NCBI RefSeq assembly: GCF_027487935.1
Contig: NZ_JAIYCP010000023.1
Span: forward strand, 26,685-90,684
Origin: Brevundimonas sp.
Lineage (GTDB): Bacteria; Pseudomonadota; Alphaproteobacteria; Caulobacterales; Caulobacteraceae
Reading direction: 5' to 3'
Length of the DNA: 64,000 nucleotides
The notes below the pieces were generated by a model. It was not told the origin of the DNA and searched no databases. It saw only the letters and a list, made by a program, of their open reading frames with translations. Below are positions 1 to 8,457 of this stretch, one piece after another. Both the position numbers and the translations under genes were made by a program. Positions within the stretch are counted from its first letter, which is position 1. Each line of letters begins with the position of its first letter.

Positions 1-258
1 CGCCGCCCGGACACTCATCTGTCCGTTTACGGCCGGACCCGTGAGGCCCTCGACGAGGTCGGACGGGGCCGCGAGGGAAACCCGGGCCTGGCTGGCCAGA
101 ACCCGGACGCCGGACGACAGCCTCTGGGCCGGGACGTCAAATGCGGCGGTCTGTTCCTGGGCCATCGCCACCGGCGGCAGGCCGGCCGTAAGGGCGGTGG
201 CTCCGACGCCCGCCATCGCCAAGCGGCGCAACATCGCCGTACCCATCAGTCTGCGCAT
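1..258 (-). CDS. TonB-dependent receptor with STN domain, N-terminal part
   Basis: Only the first 86 codons are in the window; the gene runs off the left edge. The product begins with a basic n-region, a hydrophobic stretch and an Ala-x-Ala type cleavage site (VAMAQE, near residues 32-37). The following stretch, FDVPAQRLSSGVRVLASQ, is typical of the secretin/TonB short N-terminal (STN) signalling domain. STN-type receptors pass a ligand signal across the periplasm to a FecR-type protein, and a FecR and a FecI-type sigma gene lie directly upstream on the same strand. The start is supported by a GGGAGGGA ribosome site just upstream. The ligand is unknown: a siderophore, haem or a carbon compound are all possible. 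The barrel is not visible, so receptor identity rests on the STN domain and gene order. Confidence 0.82.
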   Translation of the reverse strand, partial: MRRLMGTAMLRRLAMAGVGATALTAGLPPVAMAQEQTAAFDVPAQRLSSGVRVLASQARVSLAAPSDLVEGLTGPAVNGQMSVRAA

Positions 259-335
259 TCGTTCCCTCCCAAGGACATTTCCTGACTTAGACGTTCAGAA
301 CCGCCGAACCCCTACCTCCCCGGGGGTGAGACGGT

Positions 336-1313
336 TCAGCCTGTGAGAGCCGGCGCTGCCACGAGGGAGTCAAAACCGGATCCGGGTTCAATCCGGGCGT
401 CGAGCAGTTCGGCGACTGTCTGCAAGGTGCGATCCCGGTCCTCGACGCGGAGCCGCACCGTGATGCGGCGGTTCGCGAGGGCGGTCCCGTCGATCCGGAG
501 CGGTCGGTCATAGAAACGGTTCAGCTCTGCAATCAGGGCCCGCACCGGGACATCATCGTATTCGAGGACCCGCATCCGCCACTGGGCGACGCTCTCGACG
601 GGCACCGGCAGGATCGCCGCGCGCGTCTGTGCCGGCTCCGGCGGCAGGACGCTCATTTCCCCGGCGCGCAAACGCATCAGCTCTCGGCCGTTTTCACGGT
701 CGATGATGGCGACCACGCCCTCGCTGACGGACACCTCCATCGCGTCGCCGCGCCGCCGCACGTTGAAGGCTGTACCGATGGCCCGGACATCATAGGCCCC
801 GGCGGAGACGACGAAGGGCCGGTCCGGGTCCTTGCGGACGTAGAAGGCCGCCTCGCCGTCATCCATTCTGACCCGGCGGCGGTCGTCGAACTCATACTGG
901 AGGCGGCTGTCAACATTCACCGCCATGACGCTGCCGTCGGGGAGGGCGCGGGTCTGTTGTTCCCCGATGCCGGTCCGGACCTCGGTCTGGATCAGCCGGG
1001 GCATCAGGACGGCACCCGTTCCCACGGCCACCATGGCGGCCGCCGAGGCTGCGATCATGAAGGCGCGGCGGCTTGGCACAGGCCGTGCGGCGGGCTGAAC
1101 GGTCCGGGTCTTGAGGACAGCCAGTTCCCCCCAGAGCTCATGCATGGCGTCGAGGGCCCGCTGGTTGGTGGCATCAGCGCGCCAGCGGTCAAAGGCCTTG
1201 CGTTCTTCCAGCGTCGTTGCGCCACGACGCATGATCGCAAACCAATGCCCGGCCTCTTCACGCGCGCGCTCGTCCCTGATCATCGCGTCCGTCCGTGCCT
1301 TGCTGACCCCCAT
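336..1313 (-). CDS. FecR-family anti-sigma / sigma regulator
   Basis: A 325-residue protein with the layout of FecR regulators. A cytoplasmic N-terminal DUF4880-like segment (about residues 12-65, with EEAGHWFAIMRR) is followed by one membrane helix (about 84-106). A periplasmic FecR domain (about 112-210, including TRALPDGSVMAVNVDSRLQY) comes next, then a C-terminal secretin-like DUF4974-type segment (about 245-320). FecR proteins hold or activate their partner ECF sigma factor in response to an STN-carrying TonB receptor. All three partners are present here in the order sigma, FecR, receptor on the same strand. The gap to the sigma gene is about 43 bases and to the receptor about 77 bases, so co-transcription is likely. 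Confidence 0.9.
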   Translation of the reverse strand: MGVSKARTDAMIRDERAREEAGHWFAIMRRGATTLEERKAFDRWRADATNQRALDAMHELWGELAVLKTRTVQPAARPVPSRRAFMIAASAAAMVAVGTGAVLMPRLIQTEVRTGIGEQQTRALPDGSVMAVNVDSRLQYEFDDRRRVRMDDGEAAFYVRKDPDRPFVVSAGAYDVRAIGTAFNVRRRGDAMEVSVSEGVVAIIDRENGRELMRLRAGEMSVLPPEPAQTRAAILPVPVESVAQWRMRVLEYDDVPVRALIAELNRFYDRPLRIDGTALANRRITVRLRVEDRDRTLQTVAELLDARIEPGSGFDSLVAAPALTG

Positions 1314-1356
1314 ATAGACGCGCGGACGGTCTCCACCCCCACCCCGAAACCCGGAC

Positions 1357-1872
1357 TCATTCGCGATCGATCTCGCGCGAGAGCTGGACCATGGCCAGGC
1401 TGACGTGTTTCTCGACCGTCTTGGTACTGATGCCGAGGCGGCGGGCGATCTGCAGATGGGTCAGCTCATCGATCCGGTGCAGGAGGAAAACCTCGCGCCG
1501 GCGGTGGGGCATGCTGTCGATGATGGCGAAGGCCCGATGCAGGCGCTCGCTGGCGACCAGTTGCCGTTCCGGCCCGACCCGCTCACAGGCGATATCCGGG
1601 GCTTCGGCGGGATGGAAAACCCGTGTGGTTCGGGCCCGGCTGCGCAGGTGATCGACTGCAAGGTTCCGCAGGATGCGACGCAGCAGATGAAGCGGCTTTT
1701 GAACCGGGGTCCGGCGTTCCGTCTCGATGGCGCGAAGGGCGGCGTCCTGAAGCAGGTCTTCCGCATCATTTGGATCGACGCGTGACGTGATCGCCCTGAG
1801 CGGACTCCGCCGCTCACTGAAGGCGGTCGTGAGAGTCTCCTCCAGTTCGGAGATCGCCGGCTTTGTCACCAT
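1357..1872 (-). CDS. ECF sigma-70 factor, FecI type
   Basis: The 171-residue product has an ECF sigma factor region 2 (VDPNDAEDLLQDAALRAIE and the LLRRILRNLAVDHLRSR helix) and a region 4 helix-turn-helix near the C-terminus (ELTHLQIARRLGISTKTVEK). FecI-type factors are controlled by a FecR protein and transcribe a cognate TonB receptor gene; FecR and the receptor follow immediately. The frame stays open well upstream, but the ATG at 1872 gives the usual length of this family. The longer N-terminal extension reads as non-coding, high-GC composition. Confidence 0.88.
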   Translation of the reverse strand: MVTKPAISELEETLTTAFSERRSPLRAITSRVDPNDAEDLLQDAALRAIETERRTPVQKPLHLLRRILRNLAVDHLRSRARTTRVFHPAEAPDIACERVGPERQLVASERLHRAFAIIDSMPHRRREVFLLHRIDELTHLQIARRLGISTKTVEKHVSLAMVQLSREIDRE

Positions 1873-2651
1873 GGCGCATAGTCCGGTGACAGGACCCGGG
1901 GTGTCAAGCGAGCAGCCCGCGGCGTTCCGGGGCACTCCCTGGAGCCGGCGTCGGCCCGAACGTGTGAGGTCAGTACAACGGCCAGTGACCTCCGCCGGCC
2001 CAAGCAGGTCAGGGCGCGTGACGTCGGTTTGGCAAGGGTGTTCCACCCGGCCAGTGCGGCTCAGGTGCGTGCCTTGAAACTGTTCCGGTGCCGTGGCGGT
2101 GGGGGCAGGCAAACGCCAACTTGTCTCTGCCCTCGACGGGTGCATCCAACGTTAGAGCGCGTGAAACGAGTCAAATTAGCAAAACTGTTCAATTGTTCTT
2201 GACGGGCCGGCGGTCGGTATCGCTATTCTGAACGGAGGTCGCCGAAGACTGGTCGGGAGGGTTGCGATCGAAATCTCCGCATGGCGTCCGGAGCGTTCAG
2301 TCCGAATTACAGCGCAATGGGTTGTGCAGCGGACCCTTCTGTCTGCACTCGTCTGAATCCCTAGCGGCATTGTGAAGACTTGGCGCAGACGGAACCACCA
2401 AGGTGGGTCAGTCAGGGCGCTGGTTCGGACGAATTGCCGAGCTGGCGGGAATCTCTTTTGGCCTGATGGCACCCGGCGATATCGCGACATGGAATGTACA
2501 GCTGGTGAAGTCAGAAGTCCTCGAGGGAACCGCTCCACTTAGTTCTCTGCATCATGGGTGATGTTCGGGGGAGGGGAGGCCAGGGGCTCGATGCTCCGCA
2601 GGTCGCCCATCAACTCCACCCGCCAGCGGCCCCGAAAATGGAACAGAACGC
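1873..2651. other. Intergenic stretch with no convincing gene
   Basis: About 780 bases between the divergent sigma-factor and reductase genes. It should hold both promoters, but I cannot place them with confidence. On the plus strand an uninterrupted frame of about 61 codons (about 2376-2561) reads like protein near its end (GDIATWNVQLVKSEVLEGT). It has only an internal ATG (2466) and no recognisable family, so it may be a remnant of a decayed gene. A 120-codon frame on the minus strand has an Arg/Pro/Thr-rich composition typical of chance frames. Confidence 0.4.
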
Positions 2652-3860
2652 ATGACAACGATTATCATCGGCGCGGGACACGGCGGCGGGGCACTCGCGG
2701 CGAACCTGCGCCAGAACGGATACTCAGGCCCCATCACAATCATTGGTGAGGAGCCACATCCGCCCTATCAGCGGCCACCGCTATCCAAAGGATGGCTGAA
2801 GGGCGATGTGGATGCGGACGGGCTGCTTCTGCGGCCCCGTGGTTGGTACGCGGACTCGAACATCGCGCTGCGAACCTCGACGCGCGTGATCCGCGTCGAT
2901 CGGGCCAGCAAAAGCGTGACGCTGTCGACTGACGAAGTCCTGACCTACGACACCCTCGTCCTGGCGACCGGCGCACGGGCCCGCCGCCTGAGCCTGCCGG
3001 GCAGCGACCTCAAGGGCTTCCTCGAACTGAGGACCATCGAGGACGCCGAGGCGATCAAGGCCTGGTTCAAGCCCGGCTTCCGACTGGCGATTATCGGTGG
3101 TGGCTATGTCGGGCTTGAGGTCGCGGCCTCCGCCCGCAAACTCGGCGTCGACGTCCATGTGATCGAGCGAGAGGATCGGCTGCTGGCCCGGGTGGCCGGA
3201 CCGGTGCTCTCGGACTTCTTTCGCGAGGTTCATGAAGCGTACGGCGTGCGCTTTCACTTCGGCGCGGTGGTCGAGGGGTTCGATGGCCTCGACGGTCAGG
3301 TGTCGGGCGTCCGGATTGCGGGCGCAGCCGTCCTGCAGTGTGATGCGGTTCTGGTCGGGATCGGTGCCGTTCCGAACGATGATCTTGCCAGGGATGCGGG
3401 CCTGGCTTGCGAAAACGGCGTGATCGTTGACGGTCAGGCCCGGACCTCCGACCCTGACATCTTTGCGATGGGCGACATGACGCAGAGGCCCATGCCTCTC
3501 TATGGACGCTCCGTTCGGCTCGAGAGTGTGCCCAATGCCCTTGAGCAGGCGCGACAGGCCGCCGCCGCCATTTGCGGCACCGCGGAACCGAAGTCCGAGA
3601 CGCCATGGTTCTGGTCCGATCAATACGATCTGAAGCTCCAGATTGCGGGCATGCCGTTCGATGTGGACCAGATCGTCGTGCGTGGTGATCCTGCTGCCCG
3701 AAAGTTCGCCGTGTTTCACCTGTCGCAGAACAGGGTGCAGGCCGTGGAATCGATCAATGCCGCCCCGGAGTTCATTGCTGGACGTCAGTGGCTGGCGTCG
3801 CGTCGCGAGATCGATGTGGTCCGTCTCGCCGATGTTTCGATCCCGATGAAGGAAGTCTGA
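2652..3860 (+). CDS. FAD/NAD(P)-dependent ferredoxin reductase (rhodocoxin/putidaredoxin reductase type)
   Basis: The 402-residue flavoprotein has two Rossmann motifs: an N-terminal FAD site (GAGHGG, residues 7-12) and an NAD site (GGGYVG, 149-154). It also has the PPLSK motif (42-46), ATGAR (105-109) and the second FAD motif DIFAMGDM near 270. There is no iron-sulfur motif, so it belongs to the glutathione-reductase-type reductases that pass electrons from NAD(P)H to a separate ferredoxin serving P450s or ring-hydroxylating oxygenases. The window holds a P450 (32618-33898), a Rieske oxygenase (36128-38117) and one small ferredoxin (38266-38484). No other reductase of this kind is present, so it may serve one or both (inference). 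The length is normal for the family. Confidence 0.9.
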   Translation: MTTIIIGAGHGGGALAANLRQNGYSGPITIIGEEPHPPYQRPPLSKGWLKGDVDADGLLLRPRGWYADSNIALRTSTRVIRVDRASKSVTLSTDEVLTYDTLVLATGARARRLSLPGSDLKGFLELRTIEDAEAIKAWFKPGFRLAIIGGGYVGLEVAASARKLGVDVHVIEREDRLLARVAGPVLSDFFREVHEAYGVRFHFGAVVEGFDGLDGQVSGVRIAGAAVLQCDAVLVGIGAVPNDDLARDAGLACENGVIVDGQARTSDPDIFAMGDMTQRPMPLYGRSVRLESVPNALEQARQAAAAICGTAEPKSETPWFWSDQYDLKLQIAGMPFDVDQIVVRGDPAARKFAVFHLSQNRVQAVESINAAPEFIAGRQWLASRREIDVVRLADVSIPMKEV

Positions 3861-3926
3861 GCGCTTCCAGATCTGTCGTCCCGGGCCAGCTGCCCTGATC
3901 GCTCGGGCGAGCGCTTGCCGGTGGAT

Positions 3927-4403
3927 TCAGACCGGACCGTCGTCCTTTCCGGACGAGCTGAGGTAGGCGGAAAGCTGATTGCGGTGCCGCTCGAAGTGAT
4001 CGGGTCGTGTTTCCACCCAGATCCCTTCGGCCGTCGCGCGATCCCGCTGTTCGCCCTGAAGCCTCAGCGTTCCGGCCATCGTGATACGACGGCCCTCCCG
4101 GGACAGGATCCGGACCCCCACGGTCAAGGGCTGGCCGGTCGGCACCGGCATGAGATAGTTCACCGAGAGATTGGCCGTGACGGTTTTCACGTTCCAATGG
4201 TTCAGGAAGCGTCCGAGGACGTCGTCGAACACTCCTGCGATCCAGCCGCCGTGCGCGACTTCAGGGCCTCCGTCGAAATCGGGAGGGCAGACAAGGCGGA
4301 CGAGACCCTCTTGTGGCGACAGCGCGACGAGGTTGTCGGCACCAAACCGGCATGGTCGTTCTCCGACACGACAGCCTCTGCAAAGCGCGATCTTGTTTTC
4401 CAT
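3927..4403 (-). CDS. PaaI-type hotdog-fold thioesterase
   Basis: A 158-residue single hotdog domain. The VAHGGWIAGVFDDVLGR segment carries the His-Gly-Gly and Asp found in PaaI/YbgC-like acyl-CoA thioesterases, and the TANLSVNYLMPVPTG strand is also typical. The N-terminus has three close cysteines (CRGCRVGERPC, residues 8-18), which recalls a small metal-binding knuckle; this is not certain. It probably hydrolyses an acyl- or aryl-CoA thioester in the cytoplasm and could free CoA from dead-end intermediates. It is divergent from the IclR gene to its right and convergent with the ferredoxin reductase. Confidence 0.8.
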   Translation of the reverse strand: MENKIALCRGCRVGERPCRFGADNLVALSPQEGLVRLVCPPDFDGGPEVAHGGWIAGVFDDVLGRFLNHWNVKTVTANLSVNYLMPVPTGQPLTVGVRILSREGRRITMAGTLRLQGEQRDRATAEGIWVETRPDHFERHRNQLSAYLSSSGKDDGPV

Positions 4404-4562
4404 CGATTGCCTGATCCTCAGCCGCGCGAAGCGCGACGCTATGCGGAATATGATTGTGATAACAGAACGTGCGGCGGACGGATGGCCAAGCCGACGTTTC
4501 GCGCCAGCCCCGGTTTCTGATAGTGAATCGCCCGATTGCGGAAGCGGTTGGTCAAAGGTGGG

Positions 4563-5402
4563 ATGCGCATGGCGCGATCAGCGACGGAACAGGGCGTTCC
4601 GGCAGATGTAGAGCTTCGGGACGTGTCCGATGCGGCGTCGAACGATGCATCGGAAAAGATGGTGATCGTCAAGCCGGCCGCGAATGCCATCCGGATCCTG
4701 AAGTTTCTCGTGGAGGCGGGTGGGCCGACGCGTTCGGTCACGATCTCGCGAAGCCTCGGCCTGAATGCCAGCACCTGCTTCAACATCCTTCGCACCCTGG
4801 TGCTCGAGGATGTCGTGGAGTTCGATCCGGTAATGAAGACCTATTCCGTCGGCGTCGGACTCACGACCCTGGTGGGAAACCTTTTGACCGAAGGCCAACG
4901 GGTCGCGGCCGCTACGCCGCAAATGCGCGACCTCGCTGATCGCTTCAATATCACCGTCACCCTGTGGAAGCGGCTCGGACCCGACAAGATCGTTCTGATC
5001 AGGAGCGTGCCCAGCCCCGCCAATGTCCGCATCGAAATGGCCGAGGGGCAGCGTCTTCCGGTCCTTATGGCCTCTACAGGCCGGGTGATGGCTCCCCACC
5101 TGGGTTGGACCCGCAAGGAGCTGAAGGCCGCCTTCGATGCCTTGCGATGGCAGACGCCTCTCACTTTCGAGGAATACTGGGATCAGGTCGAGGCCGCTGA
5201 CAAGCGCGGTTGGGCGGCTGACAAGGGCTATTTCACCAAGGGTGTTCAGACCATCGCGGCGCCGGTGTTTGACCGGGGGGGCGACGTAGCGTTCACGATC
5301 GTGGGCGTGATGCTGCTGGGTCAGCATGATGATGGTGCGCTTGAGGATATCGGCTCCGCCCTTCGCGAAGCCGGCCGACGGCTGACATCCGCGCTGACCT
5401 GA
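4563..5402 (+). CDS. IclR-family transcriptional regulator
   Basis: The product (about 279 residues from this ATG) has an N-terminal winged helix (AIRILKFLVEAGGPTRSVT, then ISRSLGLNASTCFNILRTLV) and a C-terminal IclR effector domain (MRDLADRFNITVTLWKR ... PVLMASTGRVMAPHLG). IclR proteins bind small aromatic or acid effectors and control catabolic operons. A later ATG at 4569 has better spacing to the GGTGGG ribosome site and a TTG at 4536 is also in frame, so the exact start is open. The thioesterase gene is divergent, and the VOC/amidohydrolase promoter spacer lies 420 bases downstream. Confidence 0.9.
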   Translation: MRMARSATEQGVPADVELRDVSDAASNDASEKMVIVKPAANAIRILKFLVEAGGPTRSVTISRSLGLNASTCFNILRTLVLEDVVEFDPVMKTYSVGVGLTTLVGNLLTEGQRVAAATPQMRDLADRFNITVTLWKRLGPDKIVLIRSVPSPANVRIEMAEGQRLPVLMASTGRVMAPHLGWTRKELKAAFDALRWQTPLTFEEYWDQVEAADKRGWAADKGYFTKGVQTIAAPVFDRGGDVAFTIVGVMLLGQHDDGALEDIGSALREAGRRLTSALT

Positions 5403-5406
5403 GCGG

Positions 5407-5820
5407 TTATCGAGGGCCCAACCCGGCGTGGGCTTTCCAGTCTTCGGGCGGCGTTTCATCCTGGGCAAAATCCAGTTCGACCTCCACACCGTTGGGGTCG
5501 AACAGGAACATCTGCCAGACGCTGAACGGGCGTGGCGTGCGGATCACGCGATAGGTCAGGCCGGCCGCAGTGATCTTTTCGGCCGTTCCGACGAAGTCCT
5601 CCGCGAAGAATGCCATGTGATCGAGAGCGCCGCGCCTCGGCTCCGGCATAAGGCTGGTCTCGACGATGTGAAGCACCGGATGGTCGTCAACATAGAGCCA
5701 GGCACCACCCACGCCGAAGTCAGGTCGTGGACCCGCCTTGAGGCCCAGCATGGTGTAGAAATTCACGGTCTCCGTGAGGCGGTCTGTGACGACCGTGAAG
5801 TGGTCCATCCGGCGGATCAT
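5407..5820 (-). CDS. VOC-family (glyoxalase/extradiol-like) protein
   Basis: A 137-residue single-module VOC protein. It begins MDHFTVVTDRLTETVNFY and carries LHIVETS, ALDHMAFFAED and a final FLFDPNGVEVELDF strand with Glu, so candidate metal ligands (His, His, Glu) are present. Single-module VOC proteins include lyases, isomerases and dioxygenase-like enzymes, and the reaction cannot be named. The start at 5820 has a GAGGAAGAG ribosome site; a longer frame upstream is Arg-rich and unlikely. It is divergent from the amidohydrolase at 6007, with an AT-rich spacer that contains a motif also seen near the Rieske oxygenase. Confidence 0.8.
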   Translation of the reverse strand: MIRRMDHFTVVTDRLTETVNFYTMLGLKAGPRPDFGVGGAWLYVDDHPVLHIVETSLMPEPRRGALDHMAFFAEDFVGTAEKITAAGLTYRVIRTPRPFSVWQMFLFDPNGVEVELDFAQDETPPEDWKAHAGLGPR

Positions 5821-6006
5821 GTCTCTTCCTCGATCCTGGCTGCGCCGTGCGGCGCGCCGTGATTCCTGCCGACAACCCAATCATATTTTCTAGACACTTT
5901 TGGCAATTTTGTAATAGAACGCAAATCTGAATGGCGCGGCGGCTCAAGACTGCGCCCGGATTGCAGGCGGCGCCAAGCCCGCCCGTGGAAACGAGGAAAA
6001 GGCCCC

Positions 6007-7341
6007 ATGACCGTCGATGACATGATCCTTGTAAGCGTTGACGACCACGTCATCGAGCCTCCGGGTGCTTTCAAACCCCACTGGCCCGAGCGCCTCAAAG
6101 GGCGTGAGCCGCACATCGAGCAACGTGATGGCCGCGACGTCTGGATGTTTGAAGAGAAGGCCGCCGGCTATATGGGCCTGAACTCTGTCGTCGGACGCCC
6201 GAAGGAAGAGTACGGCATGGAGCCGCTCAACTATGAGCAGATGCGCCGGGGCACCTGGGACATCAAGGCACGTGTCGAGGATATGGACGCCAATGGCATC
6301 CTGGGTTCGATCTGCTTTCCTACCTTTCCCGGTTTCGCGGGTGCGCGCTTCCAGACGACCTCCAGACAGGATCCCGAGGTCGCCCTGGCTGCGATCCGCG
6401 CCTACAACGACTGGCATGTGCATGATTGGGCCGGCGCTGCACCGGGTCGATTCATCCCGCTGATGCTGACGCCGTTCTGGGACATGCAGGCGGCTGTCGC
6501 GGAAGTCGAACGGATGGCCAGGCTTGGCGTCCACGCCCTGTCTTTCTCGGACAATCCGGCTCTGTCGGGATGGCCCTCGCTTCACGACTCCTATTGGGAT
6601 CCCCTGTGGAAGGCCTGTGCCGACAATCAGGTCGTCATCTGTTGTCACATCGGCACGGGATCTGCGGCTCAACACGCCTCGGATCTTTCGCCGATTGATG
6701 CCTGGATCACCTCGATGCCGATCTCGATCGCCAACTCGGCAGCCGACTGGATCTGGGGTCCGATGTGGAAGAAATTCCCCACGCTGAAGATGGCGCTTTC
6801 GGAAGGTGGAATTGGCTGGATTCCCTATCTGCTGGAACGTGCCGACTTCACTCACGGCCACCACAAGGCCTGGACCAATTCGAACTTCGGTCCGGGCGTC
6901 ATGCCAAGCGACATCTACAAGAAGCATATCATCAGCTGCTTCATCGAGGATCGGTTCGGCCTGGCCAACCTCGATTACATCGGCGAGGACATGGTCATGT
7001 ACGAATGCGATTATCCGCACTCGGACTCGGTCTGGCCGCACTCGGCCGAGAAGCTTTGGAACGATGTTCAGCACCTGTCGCGGGAGACGATCGACAAGAT
7101 CACCCACCTCAATGCGATGCGTGAGTTTTCCTACGACCCGTTCTCGGTCCTCAAGAAGGAAGACTGCACGGTCGGCGCGCTGAAGGCTGCGGCGGCGGCT
7201 GTGCCGGTCCACACCGAGGCGCTGTTGAACCTCGGCGGCGCGGCGCCCAAGCGGGAGGCTGGAAAGCCTGTGACCTCCGGCGACATCAACCGGATGTTCG
7301 AGAACGCTTCCGCAGAATCGACCGTTTCGGGTCGCCGCTAA
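6007..7341 (+). CDS. Amidohydrolase-family (Amidohydro_2) metal-dependent hydrolase or decarboxylase
   Basis: The 444-residue TIM-barrel protein starts with SVDDHVIEPP (Asp-x-His-x-x-Glu in place of the usual His-x-His), as in a known branch of ACMSD-like amidohydrolases found in catabolic clusters. Other expected ligands appear as ICCHIGTG and a late ECDYPHSDSVWP segment with the conserved Asp. This branch is annotated as decarboxylase or C-C/C-O hydrolase, but characterised members are few. It is much larger than, and distinct from, the two amidohydrolases at 47-49 kb. A GAGGAAAAGG ribosome site precedes the start and a strong terminator follows the stop. Confidence 0.85.
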   Translation: MTVDDMILVSVDDHVIEPPGAFKPHWPERLKGREPHIEQRDGRDVWMFEEKAAGYMGLNSVVGRPKEEYGMEPLNYEQMRRGTWDIKARVEDMDANGILGSICFPTFPGFAGARFQTTSRQDPEVALAAIRAYNDWHVHDWAGAAPGRFIPLMLTPFWDMQAAVAEVERMARLGVHALSFSDNPALSGWPSLHDSYWDPLWKACADNQVVICCHIGTGSAAQHASDLSPIDAWITSMPISIANSAADWIWGPMWKKFPTLKMALSEGGIGWIPYLLERADFTHGHHKAWTNSNFGPGVMPSDIYKKHIISCFIEDRFGLANLDYIGEDMVMYECDYPHSDSVWPHSAEKLWNDVQHLSRETIDKITHLNAMREFSYDPFSVLKKEDCTVGALKAAAAAVPVHTEALLNLGGAAPKREAGKPVTSGDINRMFENASAESTVSGRR

Positions 7342-7360
7342 CCCCCGAAAGACGATGACA

Positions 7361-7393
7361 GAGGCCGCCGGGTTAAGGCTCGGCGGCCTCTTT
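7361..7393. terminator. Bidirectional intrinsic terminator
   Basis: A perfect 10-base inverted repeat, GAGGCCGCCG / CGGCGGCCTC, with a 10-base loop (7371-7380), lies between two convergent genes. A short T-run follows on the plus strand. The stem begins directly after the stop codon of the minus-strand kinase gene, so it can end transcription from both sides. Confidence 0.85.
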
Positions 7394-8457
7394 CACGTCG
7401 CCAGACCCTCGATCCAGCGTCCGGCGCGACCGAGCAGGCGCACAGCATTGCCGTGCAACCGCTCGCCGACCTCCAACGGTGCCTTGCCCGCACATGCGCG
7501 GGCCCATGACCCCTCCAGGATCAGAGCCAGCTTGTAGCAGGCGAAAACGCGATACCAGTTGAGGTTCGACAGGTCCGCACCGGTCAATCGGCCATAGGCA
7601 TCGACCAGTTCCTCGGACTCGGGAAACCCTTCCCAGGGGTGGACGACGATGGTCGTCTGGCTCATGTCGCCACCCGGACCGGGCCAGGTGGCCAGCAACC
7701 AGCCGAGGTCGATCAGCGGGTCGCCGATGGTCGACAGCTCCCAGTCGATAATGGCCTCGAGTGTTGGCGCATCCTGTCTGAACATTACGTTCTTGAGGTG
7801 GAAGTCGCCGTGCATGAGGCCGGGGCGGAAGGTCTTTGGCCGATGGCTATTCAGCCATTCGCCGATCGCGTGGACATCGGGCAGGCCGTCCGGACCGGGC
7901 CAGCCGGCGAACTCAGCGTAGCCTTCGAGTTGCTTCATCCAACGTTGCGCCTGGCGTTGGAGGAAGCCCTCGGGCTTGCCGAAGTCGCCCAATCCTATGG
8001 CAGCGTAGTCGATCAGGGCGATGCTTGAGAGGCCGTCGATGACCGACAGGCCCATGGCATGGCGAGCCCCCGGCGATCCGGCGTGCAGGCTCGGCATGCC
8101 CACGGCGGCGTTGAAGCCATCGAGCGGCTCCATCAGGTAGAAGGCCGCGCCAAGCACCGAGGCGTCATCGCAGGCTGCAATCAGGCCTGCGTGCGGCACG
8201 TTCGATCCCTTGAGCGCCTTCAGCACCCGGGCCTCGCGCCGCATGGTGTCACTGCCGTCATGGCGGGGGTTGAGCGGCGGTCGGCGCAGGACGTATTCGC
8301 GCCCGCCGCGTTTGAAGCGGAGCAGGACGTTCTGGGAACCGCCGGTCAGTTGCACCACATCGATGATTGGGCCTTGGCCAAGGCCCTGATCGTCCATCCA
8401 GGCGGCAAGATCACCGAGATCAACCAGCTCGAGGCCGTGTGGGCGATCTATGCTCAA
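7393..8457 (-). CDS. APH-family phosphotransferase, ACAD10/11-kinase or LvaA-like
   Basis: The 354-residue kinase-fold protein has the aminoglycoside-phosphotransferase signatures: HGDFHLKN (H216, D218, N223) as catalytic loop and IDWE (D238) as metal-binding loop. It starts four bases inside the end of the acyl-CoA dehydrogenase gene (ATGA overlap), so the two are translationally coupled. In Pseudomonas putida LvaA, and in the kinase domain of human ACAD10/11, such kinases phosphorylate the hydroxyl of 4-hydroxyacyl-CoAs so that a dehydrogenase-fold partner can eliminate phosphate. This role is likely here by homology and gene order. No small LvaB-like gene is visible between them. Confidence 0.88.
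   Translation of the reverse strand: MSIDRPHGLELVDLGDLAAWMDDQGLGQGPIIDVVQLTGGSQNVLLRFKRGGREYVLRRPPLNPRHDGSDTMRREARVLKALKGSNVPHAGLIAACDDASVLGAAFYLMEPLDGFNAAVGMPSLHAGSPGARHAMGLSVIDGLSSIALIDYAAIGLGDFGKPEGFLQRQAQRWMKQLEGYAEFAGWPGPDGLPDVHAIGEWLNSHRPKTFRPGLMHGDFHLKNVMFRQDAPTLEAIIDWELSTIGDPLIDLGWLLATWPGPGGDMSQTTIVVHPWEGFPESEELVDAYGRLTGADLSNLNWYRVFACYKLALILEGSWARACAGKAPLEVGERLHGNAVRLLGRAGRWIEGLAT

Noticed and set aside
2176..2538. 120-codon minus-strand frame in the sigma-factor/reductase spacer
   Set aside because: No recognisable domain, Arg/Pro/Thr-rich, no good ribosome site. Treated as non-coding.
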